Assembly: GCA_013816485.1 (NCBI GenBank)
Contig: JACDEI010000053.1
Location: 1 to 32,835 of the forward strand
From: Planctomycetota bacterium
GTDB lineage: Bacteria > Planctomycetota > UBA11346
Reading direction: 5' to 3'
DNA length: 32,835 nucleotides
A program made the translations under genes and the position numbers. This document shows positions 18,401-26,495 of this stretch, piece after piece. Every line of letters starts with the position of its first letter. The first letter of the stretch is position 1. The notes under the pieces were generated by a model. The model was not told the origin of the DNA and did not search any database. It worked only from the letters and a program-made list of their open reading frames with translations.

Positions 18401-19539
18401 TGACGGTCTGAGCGGTTGTTCTTGTGCCCTTCCTTGTAGGCCCATTGGTAGTTGCCGCCCTTGACGATCAGGTTGATCTCCTCGCGCGTGCCCTGGCCGA
18501 TGTCGCCGACCAGGATCCGTCCGCTCGGTGGATCGATGGTCATGCGGTGCGGACTGCGCAACCCAATCGCCCAGAATTCCTCCAACACTCCAGTCAACCC
18601 AACCCACGGATTGTCGTTGGGGATGCCATAGTTGCCGGTGAACGGCTCGGGCTCGCTGAGATCCGCGGGATTGCGCCGCCGCGGCTGGTTGGTGATCGCA
18701 TGGCTGATGCCGGCGCGCGGGCCGTCGACATCGATGCGCCAGACACCGCCGAAGAACGCGCCGCCGACGCGCTGCGTGCGCTCGTAATGGTCATCGGCAC
18801 GACCCTCATCGCCATTGAGCAGGTAGAGGAAGCCATCGTTGCCGAACAGCAGATCACCGCCGTTGTGCCACAGGTGACGATCAGGCTGGTCGATCAGGAT
18901 CAGTTCCGAGGCGGGATTGGCCTGGAGCGAGCCCGTGGGCACGGTGAACCGCGCCAACCGGTTGCGGCACCCCGGGATATCATTGCCCCAGGAGACATCA
19001 TTCGGCCGGTAGGCCGGCGCAACACCGATCGCCGGGATGCGGTCGCGCGCTTGGTAGCAGATGTAGAAGTGCCCGCGGTTGGGGGAATCCGCCACCGCGA
19101 ATTGCGGATGGAAGGCCAGGCCGAGCAAGCCGCTGTCATCCCAGCCCTGGCACCACCAGCGGGTGCCGTTGGTCAGGTGACCGGCCAACGGTGTAGCGTC
19201 ACCAGGATTGAGATCGTCGTCGTTCAGATCGAGGACCAGAGTCTTGGTGGTGGCCGCGGGATCGTCCTCGAACGACCAGATGCGGCCTTCGCGTTCGAGC
19301 ACCCACAGACGATTGGTCCCTGGGACCGCGCGCACCGCCACCGCGCCCTGGAAGGTCAGGTGCGGAAAGGCCACCACCGCGGTGAAACTGCCATTCGGGA
19401 TCGGTTGGCTGGGCGGGACGCCGAGGTAGGCGGGAGCCGCCGGTCGTGCCGGTAGTCCGGCCTCACCTGCGCATGCCATCCCCAGCAGCAGGTGGATGCC
19501 AAGGAGGACGGGCAGAGTGAGGAGGTGGGATTGGCGCAT
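15493..19539 (-). CDS. Secreted PQQ-type sugar dehydrogenase / diheme cytochrome c fusion with Ig-like domains and sorting tail, 1348 aa
   Basis: Signal peptide (MRQSHLLTLPVLLGIHLLLGMACA); the frame is open to 19611 but ATG 19539 gives the signal. Residues ~45-385 and ~538-690 resemble the glucose/sorbosone dehydrogenase propeller (GLLGLAFHPQF, LWHNGGDLLFGNDGFLYLLN, GLRSPHRMTIDP, VGDIGQGTREEINL), interrupted by ~150 residues not typical of it. Residues ~700-1020 resemble SO2930-type diheme cytochromes (SPLWSDATHKKRW), with heme motifs CLSCH (847-851) and CSYCH (928-932). Then follow an MBG-like domain (~1023-1095), a cadherin/Ig-like domain (~1098-1197) and a further Ig-like stretch. The end is Ser-rich, then GGGGGCGLGGG, a hydrophobic helix and RRQRLR, like GlyGly-/MYXO-CTERM sorting tails. 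A role in periplasmic or surface sugar oxidation is inferred; the substrate is unknown. Confidence 0.87.
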   Translation of the reverse strand: MRQSHLLTLPVLLGIHLLLGMACAGEAGLPARPAAPAYLGVPPSQPIPNGSFTAVVAFPHLTFQGAVAVRAVPGTNRLWVLEREGRIWSFEDDPAATTKTLVLDLNDDDLNPGDATPLAGHLTNGTRWWCQGWDDSGLLGLAFHPQFAVADSPNRGHFYICYQARDRIPAIGVAPAYRPNDVSWGNDIPGCRNRLARFTVPTGSLQANPASELILIDQPDRHLWHNGGDLLFGNDGFLYLLNGDEGRADDHYERTQRVGGAFFGGVWRIDVDGPRAGISHAITNQPRRRNPADLSEPEPFTGNYGIPNDNPWVGLTGVLEEFWAIGLRSPHRMTIDPPSGRILVGDIGQGTREEINLIVKGGNYQWAYKEGHKNNRSDRQPPDYTVASATSAGTTSIPLTSSASITGNGLSPGQIMVGDLVRFTNHVDVYTVTGVSGYPHAALNLNPALTSAVPAGTTVRRTTGLKVAGIGAISDMTNAPNDYGKSQVLVSGSIQLALGDFIAFPGLAGSHQVIGIDGTTITIRPGFSQTGFNVSPKVTPPVADTFIDRLTVFGREQGPLVDFSRGGALGFNSIIGGYIYRGSTFPELVGKYLLGNNGGGQIVAIDPTHATLNTMNEADIPDTGVIRPAGPVTTRFFIPGYASGAHGYSGLGGFGVDHDGEPLLCLMQTPGQPTNASSGRLWKIIRSTSSVIGTPIPTDLKDTGTFVTDPDGTLTSLTPAAALIPYGVNSPLWSDATHKKRWVAIPDGTTVGFTATGTWNFPAGTVFVKHFELTVNEQTQERRRLETRLLVRSPGDGVYGVTYKWNTAGTAATLVAEAGESETYTITGPDGLSARQQTWNYPSHNDCLSCHNTNAGHVLGVSTRQLNGNYTYPGSGITDNQLHTWTTIGLFNTPPENRAIATLPSLVHVADPAATLERRVRSWLDANCSYCHQPGGVHAHFDARYDTPLRQQNLIEGEAMIALGLANPRIIARGDVTRSVMHLRDHSLDAAIKMPPLAKNLVDQQALTAMSAWIASLPYNPQISINNTSQVFDGTPKAVTVMVAPTGLPAPVITYQALGSGEPPTTTPPTAIGSYRVVAAVSGDLLYAGQATTTLTINDTSAPVIREGTAITVTCDEDNLPSSFALTLHTTDDNGAQTLTWSIIDPPDHGTLAPLGSGTTQVLAYVPAANFNGSDAFTVRVADDNGGNADCVVTVTVEPRNDAPVLVAAPAVSLSASTATATTGTWNDSIDLTPGTLTYALQWQRADDALGTNLVDLTGEVASNHTLTSDDVGRFLRVQVTASDDGEGLPATASAIAHSSYVRVVTAGGSGSGSSSSSSGGGGGCGLGGGLSALLMMCLVLLRRQRLR

Positions 19540-19669
19540 AGGGTCGAGCGTGGTGGTCCGGTCATAGAGCGAGGGCGAGTTAGCTTTGACCATGCCAACA
19601 GCACGCCACATGGCTGTCAGCGTCCTGGATGGCGAGGGGCGAATCTCAATGGCGTAAAGCTACCGAAAC

Positions 19670-19812
19670 GGATTTTTCGCCACGAAGGCACGAAGGCACG
19701 AAGCCACGAAGCCACGAAGCCACGAAGCCACGAAGACGAGAGAAGAAGCGTCGATTCGACCGCTGGTGAGGTGATTCCTTCGTGCCTGCGTGCCTTCGTG
19801 GCGGAATTTTTC
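19670..19812. repeat. Inverted repeat of CACGAAGG octamers
   Basis: The left arm starts TTTTTCGCCACGAAGGCACG and runs into tandem CACGAAGG/CACGAAGC units to ~19735. The right arm (19779-19812) is its inverted copy, reading CTTCGTGCC…CCTTCGTGGCG. The same word forms the arms at 27929-28036. It lies in the divergent gap 19540-19933, otherwise without a visible gene. Confidence 0.92.
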
Positions 19813-19933
19813 AGGCGGAATGGCCCGCACTCCGCGGATCCAGACATATCGCCATGCGCCAAGGCAACGGCCGCACGTGGATATTTGCAGGCCCGAGGCG
19901 GATCCTACCCTGCCCCGCGCACCGGAGGTGGGT

Positions 19934-20767
19934 ATGCAGCCGCTGATCGACACGCACCTCCACCTGTGGGATCCGGCGCTGGTGCCGTGGACCCGTGGCT
20001 CACCGGTGTTCAACAAGCTTTACGACGCGGCGCAGTTCGCGCTCGCCAGTGAAAATTGCAAGGTCGAGCATGCAGTGTTCGTGCAATGTGACGCGACTGA
20101 TGGCGTCGCCGAGGTCGCGTGGGTCGCTGCGCAGGCCCAGCGTGATGTGCGTATCGCCGGCATCGTCGCGTTTGCGCCGCTGGAGCAGGGCGCGGCGGTG
20201 ACGGCACTGTTGAAGGAACTCGCGGCCCAGCCACTAGTCCGTGGCATCCGCCGGAACATCCAGGGTGAGCCGTTGGGATTCTGTGCGCGTCCGGAGTTCG
20301 TCGCCGGGGTGCAGGCGTTGGCCGAGCACCACCTGAGCTTCGATCTGTGCTTGCGCCGCGCCCAACTGCCCGAGGTCATCACGCTGGTGAAGGCCTGTCC
20401 GCAGGTCCGTTTCATGCTCGATCACCTGGGCAACCCGCCGATCGCGGAGCACACCCTCGACGGTTGGGCTGTGGCGTTCGCCGAACTGGCCGGATGTGCG
20501 AACGTGTGGTGCAAGCTCTCCGGCATCGTCACCGTCGCGGCCAAGCCCTGGACCATCGAGGACCTCGCACCGTATGTCGAGCACGCGCTCAAGACCTTCA
20601 CGCCGGCACGTTTGTGCTGGGGCAGTGATTGGCCCATCGTGCTCAAGGCGAGCGACTACCGCCATTGGGTGGATGCCACGCGCACGCTGCTTGCTGGCCT
20701 GCCGGCGGATGACCAGCGGCGCATCCTGCATGACAATGCGCTGGCGTTCTACCGGCTGAAACCATGA
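19934..20767 (+). CDS. Amidohydrolase-2 family lactonase (L-fuconolactonase-like), 277 aa
   Basis: This belongs to the COG3618/PF04909 metal-dependent hydrolases that open sugar lactones such as L-fucono- or L-rhamnono-lactone. The N-terminal metal motif DTHLHLWD (His8, His10) and C-terminal WGSDWP (residues 229-234, Asp232) are present, and MLDHLGNPP is typical of the family. ATG 19934 has GGAGGT 4-5 nt upstream, which decides the start over longer frames reaching back to 19790. L-fuconate dehydratase follows on the same strand, so opening L-fuconolactone to L-fuconate is the natural assignment. An upstream fucose dehydrogenase and downstream aldolase were not identified here. Confidence 0.88.
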   Translation: MQPLIDTHLHLWDPALVPWTRGSPVFNKLYDAAQFALASENCKVEHAVFVQCDATDGVAEVAWVAAQAQRDVRIAGIVAFAPLEQGAAVTALLKELAAQPLVRGIRRNIQGEPLGFCARPEFVAGVQALAEHHLSFDLCLRRAQLPEVITLVKACPQVRFMLDHLGNPPIAEHTLDGWAVAFAELAGCANVWCKLSGIVTVAAKPWTIEDLAPYVEHALKTFTPARLCWGSDWPIVLKASDYRHWVDATRTLLAGLPADDQRRILHDNALAFYRLKP

Positions 20768-20782
20768 GCGGAGTAGAGATCG

Positions 20783-20891
20783 GATTGAACAGGAGGAACG
20801 GAGGAACGGAGCAGACCGCGAGAAACCGTCTCGTCTTGCTGCCCGCTGTCTTCCTGCATTTCCTCCGTTTCTCCGTTCCTCCTGTTCAATC
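20783..20891. repeat. Inverted repeat, same family as 11013-11115
   Basis: The arms 20783-20810 and 20864-20891 are reverse complements with one mismatch in 28 bp. They begin GATTGAACAGGAGGAACGGA. The word matches the inner arms at 11013-11115 except for A/G changes. It fills most of the gap between the lactonase and fuconate dehydratase genes, 30 bp before the dehydratase ATG, so it would lie in the mRNA leader if the two are co-transcribed. Confidence 0.92.
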
Positions 20892-20921
20892 TGCTTTTCT
20901 CTGTCGCCACTAAGGACCGCC

Positions 20922-22238
20922 ATGCCCATCACCATCACCAGCGTCTCGGTCCACGACATCCGCTTCCCAACTTCACGCGATCGCGACGGCTCGGACGCGA
21001 TGAATCCCGATCCCGATTACTCGGCGGCCTACGTCATCCTGCACACCGACAGCGCGCTCGCCGGCCATGGCCTGACCTTCACCATCGGGCGTGGCAATGA
21101 ACTGTGTGTCGCCGCGGTCGAAGCGCTGAAACCGCTGATCGTCGGCCGCACGCTCGAATCGTTCACCAGTGACATGGGTGCGTTCTGGCGGCATATCACC
21201 GGCGATTCGCAGTTGCGCTGGGTCGGCCCAGAAAAAGGCGTCATCCACCTCGCCACCGCGGCGGTGGTCAATGCGGTGTGGGATCTGTGGGCGAAACAGC
21301 AGGGCAAACCGTTGTGGCGCCTGCTGGTGGATATGACGCCGGAGGAACTCGTCAGGTGCATCGACTTCCGCTACATCACCGATGCGCTGACGCCTGATGA
21401 GGCCATCGCGTTGCTCAGCGCGAAACAGGCAGGCAAGGCGGAACGCTTGGCGACGCTGATGACGAAGGGCGTGCCGGCCTACACCACCTCCGCGGGGTGG
21501 CTCGGCTACAGCGATGACAAGCTCCGCCGCCTGTGCCGCGAAGCGATCGCCGTCGGCTTCACCCACCTGAAGATCAAGGTCGGTCGTGATCTGACCGATG
21601 ACATCCGCCGCAGCCGCATCATCCGCGAAGAGATCGGCTGGGAACGCAAGCTGATGATGGACGCCAACCAGGTGTGGGATGTCGGTACGGCGATCACCAA
21701 CATGAAGGAACTGGCGCAGTTCAAGCCGTGGTGGATCGAAGAGCCCACCAGCCCCGACGATGTGCTCGGCCACGCCACCATTGCGCAAGCGCTGAAGCCG
21801 CTCGGCATCGGCGTCGCCACCGGTGAGCACTGCCAGAATCGCGTGTTGTTCAAACAGCTCCTGCAGGCGGACGCCATCCGCTTCTGTCAGATCGATTCCT
21901 GCCGTCTCGGCGGGGTGAACGAGATCCTCGCGGTCTACCTGTTGGCGGCGAAGTTCGGTGTACCGGTGTGTCCACACGCGGGCGGTGTCGGCCTGTGCGA
22001 ATACGTCCAGCACCTGACCATGTGGGACTACGTCTGCGTCGCCGGCACTACCGAGGGCCGCGTCACCGAGTACGTCGACCACCTGCACGAACACTTCCTT
22101 GATCCGTGTGTGGTGAAGAACAGCCACTACATGCCGCCCACGCGCCCTGGGTACTCGATCGAAATGAAGGTGGAGTCGATGAAAAACCACCAGTACCCGG
22201 ATGGCCCGGTGTGGCGCAGCATTCGTTCAGCGATCTGA
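20922..22238 (+). CDS. L-fuconate dehydratase, enolase superfamily, 438 aa
   Basis: The product converts L-fuconate to 2-keto-3-deoxy-L-fuconate in the non-phosphorylating L-fucose pathway. It resembles fuconate dehydratases of the mandelate racemase group along its whole length. Visible catalytic and metal residues are the KxK pair in HLKIKVG (Lys217, Lys219), Asp247 (DANQVW), the IEEP glutamates (273/274), the Glu in GEHCQNR (302) and His352 in [20 protein letters not shown] stands 7 nt upstream of ATG 20922. It lies downstream of the lactonase and upstream of an SDR protein, forming a sugar-acid cluster. Activity on other acid sugars cannot be excluded. Confidence 0.93.
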   Translation: MPITITSVSVHDIRFPTSRDRDGSDAMNPDPDYSAAYVILHTDSALAGHGLTFTIGRGNELCVAAVEALKPLIVGRTLESFTSDMGAFWRHITGDSQLRWVGPEKGVIHLATAAVVNAVWDLWAKQQGKPLWRLLVDMTPEELVRCIDFRYITDALTPDEAIALLSAKQAGKAERLATLMTKGVPAYTTSAGWLGYSDDKLRRLCREAIAVGFTHLKIKVGRDLTDDIRRSRIIREEIGWERKLMMDANQVWDVGTAITNMKELAQFKPWWIEEPTSPDDVLGHATIAQALKPLGIGVATGEHCQNRVLFKQLLQADAIRFCQIDSCRLGGVNEILAVYLLAAKFGVPVCPHAGGVGLCEYVQHLTMWDYVCVAGTTEGRVTEYVDHLHEHFLDPCVVKNSHYMPPTRPGYSIEMKVESMKNHQYPDGPVWRSIRSAI

Positions 22239-22251
22239 TCGTGATCGCAGT

Positions 22252-22340
22252 GACCACAGGCTACAGCCTACAGACCACAGGTCGTGATGATGACGTCCGC
22301 GTTACGACCTGTAGCCTGTAGCCTGTAGCCTGTAGTCGGT
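22252..22340. repeat. Inverted heptamer arrays (CTACAGC / CCTGTAG)
   Basis: The left arm (22252-22284) is built from CTACAGC/CTACAGA-like units. The right arm (22305-22340) holds four CCTGTAG copies and a degenerate fifth, the reverse complement of the left word. It occupies the gap between the dehydratase and the SDR gene. Confidence 0.9.
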
Positions 22341-22382
22341 AGCCTCCGCCCAAACCCAGTTCCTCATTTCCGGGAAGAATCC

Positions 22383-23360
22383 ATGCCTCAAAAAATCCTC
22401 ATCACCGGCGGCTGCGGTTTCTTCGGCACCTGGATCATCAAACGCCTGCTTGATGACGGTGACGTGCCGGTGGTGCTCGACGTGGCGAAGACCACCAAAC
22501 GCTGGGAGATGATCCTCTCCCCCGCGGAGATCGCCAAGGTCGCTTTCCATCAGGTGAAGATCGACGACACCGAGGCGCTGCTGGCGCTGGTCGCGGCGGA
22601 GAAACCCGACGCCATCATCCACCTCGCCGCGCTCCAGGTACCGACCTGCCGCGACAACCCGCTTGCCGGCGCGAAGGTCAACGTCATCGGCACGCTCAAC
22701 ATCTTCGAAGCTGCCAAAGCCCAACGCAGCGCTGGTCATCCGCTGCCGCGCATCGTCTATGCGTCGAGCGCGGCGGTGTTCGGTCCGGATGCTGAATATG
22801 CGGAGACCCACGTCGGTGATCACGCGGCGCTGAAACCGACGACGCACTACGGTGCGTTCAAGGTCTGCAATGAATCCAGCGCCAAGGCCTACTGGATCGC
22901 CAACCAGATCCCCAGCGTCGGCCTGCGTCCGCTCACCGTCTATGGACCTGGGCGCGACACCGGCATGACCTCGTTCCCGACGCGCGCCCTGGCGGCTGCG
23001 ATCAAGGGGCAGGCGTTCGATATCCCGTTCAACGGCAAGACCGCCTACATCCACATGCGCGAAGTCGCCGACATGTTCGTCACCGCCGCGCGTCGTCCGG
23101 CAAGCGACAGCGTGGTCTACACCGTTGGCGGCGACATTGTCGACATGCCCGACTTCATCGCCGCCGTCGACCGTCTGCTGCCCGGTGCGAAAAAACTCAT
23201 CACCAGTTCCGGTGCGCCGCTGCCAATCGTCAGTCGCGTCGACGACGCCAGCCTGCGTGCGGCGTATCCGGGCCTGTTGCGCATCCCGCTCGACCAGGGC
23301 CTACGTGAAACCATCGAGGTCTTCAAACGCCGCGACGCGGAGGGCAAGCTGGAGGTGTGA
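22383..23360 (+). CDS. NAD(P)-dependent epimerase/dehydratase (extended SDR), 325 aa
   Basis: This is a Rossmann-fold extended short-chain dehydrogenase. The nucleotide motif GGCGFFG is at residues 9-15, the catalytic Ser region is YASSAAVFG, and the Tyr-Lys pair is YGAFK. The sequence resembles nucleotide-sugar epimerases and the D-erythronate or uronate dehydrogenase group. GGAAG precedes ATG 22383 by about 5 nt. Being downstream of lactonase and dehydratase genes, it may act as a sugar or sugar-acid dehydrogenase rather than a UDP-sugar epimerase; the sequence alone does not decide. It ends with a charged tail (RRDAEGKLEV). Confidence 0.88.
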   Translation: MPQKILITGGCGFFGTWIIKRLLDDGDVPVVLDVAKTTKRWEMILSPAEIAKVAFHQVKIDDTEALLALVAAEKPDAIIHLAALQVPTCRDNPLAGAKVNVIGTLNIFEAAKAQRSAGHPLPRIVYASSAAVFGPDAEYAETHVGDHAALKPTTHYGAFKVCNESSAKAYWIANQIPSVGLRPLTVYGPGRDTGMTSFPTRALAAAIKGQAFDIPFNGKTAYIHMREVADMFVTAARRPASDSVVYTVGGDIVDMPDFIAAVDRLLPGAKKLITSSGAPLPIVSRVDDASLRAAYPGLLRIPLDQGLRETIEVFKRRDAEGKLEV

Positions 23361-23369
23361 TGAGGGGTG

Positions 23370-23429
23370 GAATGTTGAATGATGAATGGAAGGCACCTCG
23401 CGCCTCGCACCTCGCACCTCGCACCTCGC
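23370..23429. repeat. Two adjacent heptamer arrays (GAATGTT-type and ACCTCGC)
   Basis: Positions 23370-23390 read GAATGTT GAATGAT GAATGGA. Positions 23395-23429 are five copies of ACCTCGC (the second starts with G). A short reverse-complement remnant (GCGAGGCGACCTGAGG) follows at ~23440-23456. They begin right after the SDR stop codon. Confidence 0.9.
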
Positions 23430-23511
23430 ACACGAGCGCAGCGAGGCGACCTGAGGTTTCTCGGCACAGCCCGCGCACGGTGATGCCCGGTACCCCTCAG
23501 GAGGGCCGGTT

Positions 23512-23712
23512 ATGCAGCATCGTGCAGCAGTCATCACCGCCACCTGCTCAGTTCTGGCGCACGTGGGAACGCACCGGACGCCCGCCGCTGGAGCTCGGAT
23601 GGTGTGGCCAGCAACCATCCACGCGCAACTCGTGGCGGCACGGATGGACTCGCAGGCTGTTGTGTACGGCAGCAATGGTCAACCACTGCGCAGGGTTATC
23701 CTCACGTGGTAA
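23512..23712 (+). CDS. Possible small protein of unknown function, 66 aa
   Basis: The main support is a strong AGGAGG about 8 nt upstream of ATG 23512, and a stop codon (23710-23712) only 6 nt before the ATG of the CheW-like gene, which suggests translational coupling. The product (MQHRAAVITATCSVLAHVGT start, ending RRVILTW) has no recognised motif, signal peptide or membrane helix. It may be a real small gene of the signalling operon or only a leader ORF; comparative evidence is lacking. Confidence 0.45.
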   Translation: MQHRAAVITATCSVLAHVGTHRTPAAGARMVWPATIHAQLVAARMDSQAVVYGSNGQPLRRVILTW

Positions 23713-23718
23713 GTGCAC

Positions 23719-24186
23719 ATGAACGATCCTCTCCTTACGCACACCGCAGTCTCCTGCCAGATCCATGGGATCCGGTTAGCGGTCTGCGCGACCCTGGTAA
23801 GCCGCGTGGCCTCGGCGGTGTGTTCACCACCGCCGTCGTGGGCCCAGCCGTGGATCGGCGGACTGTGCTGGATGGACGACGACCTGTTGGTGGTGGTCGA
23901 TCCCGGCGGCGCGTTGGCGGCGACGCGTACGCCACAACGTCCGTTGCTGGTGGTGGTGCAGCCGATCGCGCACCTGCCGCGCTGGGCGTTGGCGGTCGAG
24001 TCGGCGCAGGAGAACGTCCCGGTCGAACGCCAACTCGCGGCCTTCCAGCGTCCGGCGGCATGGCCGTGTCCGCAGGAATGGTTGCAGACCGCCAACGATT
24101 TCGCCGGTCGTCCGTTGGCGTGGCTCGACGTCGCGCGCGTCGCGCACCGGCTGACGACCGGATACCGCACGCTCGCGGTGAATTGA
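23719..24186 (+). CDS. CheW-like domain protein (divergent), 155 aa
   Basis: The length and pattern fit a divergent CheW-type scaffold: a hydrophobic start (SCQIHGIRLAVCATLVSRV), the PSWAQPWIGGLCWMDDDLLVVVDP segment where CheW proteins carry WxxGxxxxxGxxLPVxDL, then RPLLVVVQP and WALAVESAQENVPVE, and a final LDVARV. CheW proteins couple receptors to histidine kinases. The next gene encodes a kinase with a PilJ-type sensor, so a scaffold role in that pathway is plausible. Start choice is uncertain: GTG 23713 is two codons upstream in the same frame. An unrelated small beta-barrel cannot be excluded. Confidence 0.6.
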   Translation: MNDPLLTHTAVSCQIHGIRLAVCATLVSRVASAVCSPPPSWAQPWIGGLCWMDDDLLVVVDPGGALAATRTPQRPLLVVVQPIAHLPRWALAVESAQENVPVERQLAAFQRPAAWPCPQEWLQTANDFAGRPLAWLDVARVAHRLTTGYRTLAVN

Positions 24187-24203
24187 TCCGGCTATCTGGG
24201 CAT

Positions 24204-24312
24204 GCCGCATACCGCATGCCGCATGTCGTATGTGGTGGCCTTGACGGGTCGGGACAGGCTCCGAGTGGTTTGCTCCCACCTCATTTTGCATTCTGCATTC
24301 TGCGTTCTGCAT
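24204..24312. repeat. Two heptamer arrays (GCCGCAT and CATTCTG)
   Basis: Positions 24204-24231 read GCCGCAT ACCGCAT GCCGCAT GTCGTAT. Positions 24282-24309 read CATTTTG CATTCTG CATTCTG CGTTCTG. They are in the gap between the CheW-like and histidine kinase genes (24187-24382). No inverted partner is obvious at this locus. Confidence 0.88.
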
Positions 24313-24382
24313 GGGCGCGGAGCGCCTGATGGTCAGCGCGCGTCTCACATCTCCAGCCAGCGAGGCCACCGCCATCGGTGGC

Positions 24383-26080
24383 ATGACCAAGCGTTACCTG
24401 CTCGCGCTCGGACTGGTCGCGGTCTTGTCGCTCACCGCCTATGTCAGCCTGCGCCAGACCATCGCAACGCAGGAGGCCAGTGCGGCGATCGTCAATTACA
24501 GCGGCAAACGTCGCTATACGTCGCATCGCGCGGCATTGTTCGCCCTCAAAATGGCAGCCAGTGAAGACACGGTGACGCGTAATCAGGCCCGCCACGAGAT
24601 GCTCGACTCCATCGCGCTGATGGAGTCGGCGCATGATGGCCTGATCACAGGCAATCCCCTGCTGCGTCTGCCTGGGAATCCTTCGCCAGCGATCTCACTG
24701 CTCTACTTCAGCGGTGATCGTCCGCTCGACACCTTGGTGCGCGACTACATCGACCGTGTGCGCGCATTCGGTGAAGCGCCTGGGCCGATCGGCGGTCGGG
24801 ATCATCCGGATGTGCAATGGATCCTCGATACTGCCACCGGAGAATTGCTCACGCGGCTCGATCAGGTGGTTGCCGCCTATCAGCGTGAAAGTGAAGGCGA
24901 GATCGCACGCATCCAGACCCTGGAGACCATGGTGCTCGCGGCGACCCTCACGGTACTGGCGATGGAAGCATTGTTCATCTTCCGCCCGATGGTGGTCCGG
25001 GTGCGCGATGAGCGCCGGAAACTGGTGCGCGCCGAAACCTATACCAGGGCGATTCTCGATAACAGCTACGATGCGATCCTGACCATTGAACGTGGTGGAC
25101 TGGTACGCTCAGCGAACCGTGCCACCACCACCATGTTCGGTCGTCAGTTGGATGAGATCATGGGTCGCGCCTTCGTCGCGCTGGTTCCCGGCCATGATCT
25201 GCCGAGCGATTGGAGCGAACCGCCGCAAGGTCTGCGCTCACTCAAGGCAACGCGCATCGATGGCAAGATCATGACCATCGACGCGGTGTTCACCATGGCG
25301 AGCGTCGACAACGAGGTGATGGTGATCGCCACGCTGCGTGAGAGCACCGAGCAGCTCCAGCGCTACGCCCGCGACCTTGAACGCCGCAACCAGGAACTGG
25401 ATCAATTCGCCTACGTCGCCAGTCACGACCTCAAAGCGCCGCTACGTGCCATCGTCAACCTCTCGCAGTGGATCGAGGAGGACGCCAAGGACACCTTGTC
25501 GCCGCTGGTGCGTGATCACCTGGCGATGCTGCGTTCACGGGTGCGTCGTCTCGAAACGCTGATCGACGGCATCCACCGGTACGCCACCGCAACCCGTCCG
25601 GATCATGTGCCGGAGACCATCGACACCAGTGCCCTGGTGCGCGAGATCGTCGAGGAGCACAATCCCAAGGAACGCTTCACCGTCACCCTGCCCGAGCGCA
25701 TGCCGACGGTGATCGCCGATCGCACACGGTTGTGGCAGGTGTTCTCCAATCTCATCGCCAATGCGGTGAAGCATCACCATCAGGAACAGGGCACCATGGT
25801 CATCGGCGTGCGCGAGATCGGCGACCGCTACGAGTTCAGTGTCACCGACGACGGCCCTGGGATCGCACCGGAGTTCCACGAACGGATATTCGTGATCTTC
25901 CAGACGCTCACACCAAAGGATGTGAAGGACAGCCTCGGCCTCGGACTAGCGCTGGTGAAAAAGATCGTGCGTGAAGAAGGCGGCTCCATCACCATCGACT
26001 CAAGCGAGGGCAAGGGCGCGACCTTCCGTTTCACTTGGCCGAAGCGCCCCGAATCGCGTAGCGAGGTGGCCCGTGCCTGA
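24383..26080 (+). CDS. Sensor histidine kinase with PilJ-type input and PAS domain, 565 aa
   Basis: Membrane-bound two-component kinase. TM1 is at ~5-22. A PilJ/NarX-type periplasmic helical domain (~25-185; NYSGKRRYTSHRAALFALKM) follows, then TM2 (~187-210) and a PAS domain (~219-320; ILDNSYDAILTIERGG). A HisKA domain carries phospho-acceptor His348 (FAYVASHDLKAPLR), and the HATPase has N box (NLIANAVKHH), G1 (DDGPGIAP) and G2 (SLGLGLALVKK). The HWE-like and bacteriophytochrome-type kinases with YVASHDLKAPLR often partner with Rcp1-like receivers, and such a receiver follows directly. ATG 24383 (MTKRYLLALGLV) gives the proper TM1; an in-frame ATG at 24329 is possible. The stop overlaps the next start. 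Confidence 0.9.
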   Translation: MTKRYLLALGLVAVLSLTAYVSLRQTIATQEASAAIVNYSGKRRYTSHRAALFALKMAASEDTVTRNQARHEMLDSIALMESAHDGLITGNPLLRLPGNPSPAISLLYFSGDRPLDTLVRDYIDRVRAFGEAPGPIGGRDHPDVQWILDTATGELLTRLDQVVAAYQRESEGEIARIQTLETMVLAATLTVLAMEALFIFRPMVVRVRDERRKLVRAETYTRAILDNSYDAILTIERGGLVRSANRATTTMFGRQLDEIMGRAFVALVPGHDLPSDWSEPPQGLRSLKATRIDGKIMTIDAVFTMASVDNEVMVIATLRESTEQLQRYARDLERRNQELDQFAYVASHDLKAPLRAIVNLSQWIEEDAKDTLSPLVRDHLAMLRSRVRRLETLIDGIHRYATATRPDHVPETIDTSALVREIVEEHNPKERFTVTLPERMPTVIADRTRLWQVFSNLIANAVKHHHQEQGTMVIGVREIGDRYEFSVTDDGPGIAPEFHERIFVIFQTLTPKDVKDSLGLGLALVKKIVREEGGSITIDSSEGKGATFRFTWPKRPESRSEVARA

Positions 26081-26495
26081 GCGCATGCTCGACCTGTTGC
26101 TGGTGGAGGACGATGAGATCGATGTCCTGACCTTCCGTCGTCAGCTCGACGATCCAGGCGTGCGCCTGCACGTCGCTGGCGATGTCGCCAGCGGTATCGC
26201 CTTGCTGAAAGCGCGCTTTGAACGCCGCAACGGCCACAGCCGTTGGCTCGTGCTGCTCGATCTCAACCTTCCTGGGGCAAGTGGTTTGGAGTTCCTCGAA
26301 CGCCTACGTGCGAGCCCTGGCCTGGGGGCCATCCCGGTGGTGGTGGTGACTACATCCGCCGATCAGCGCGACCTGCGTGAGGCCTTCGCCAAGCAGGTCT
26401 CCGGCTACTTCCTCAAACCCATCGACCCTGCGGAATTCCGCCGCACGCTGCGCGCCATCACCGCTTACTGGTCCGCTTGCGAGATGCCCTCATGA
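26073..26495 (+). CDS. Single-domain response regulator (Rcp1-like), 140 aa
   Basis: This is a stand-alone receiver domain. It has the acidic pocket VEDDEID near residues 10-16, phospho-acceptor Asp63 (LVLLDLNLPG), a Thr-Thr switch (VVVTTSADQRDL) and Lys in GYFLKPID. No output domain is present. Start GTG 26073 overlaps the kinase stop by 8 nt and has GAGGTG just upstream, so co-translation with the kinase is likely; ATG 26085 is the alternative. It probably receives phosphate from the upstream kinase and may act as a phospho-shuttle. Confidence 0.9.
   Translation: MPERMLDLLLVEDDEIDVLTFRRQLDDPGVRLHVAGDVASGIALLKARFERRNGHSRWLVLLDLNLPGASGLEFLERLRASPGLGAIPVVVVTTSADQRDLREAFAKQVSGYFLKPIDPAEFRRTLRAITAYWSACEMPS

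Noticed and set aside
23604..24329. 241-codon frame overlapping the CheW-like gene
   Set aside because: It is Gly/Arg-rich and motif-free and extends through heptamer repeats; the other frame has a CheW-like pattern and a coupled start.
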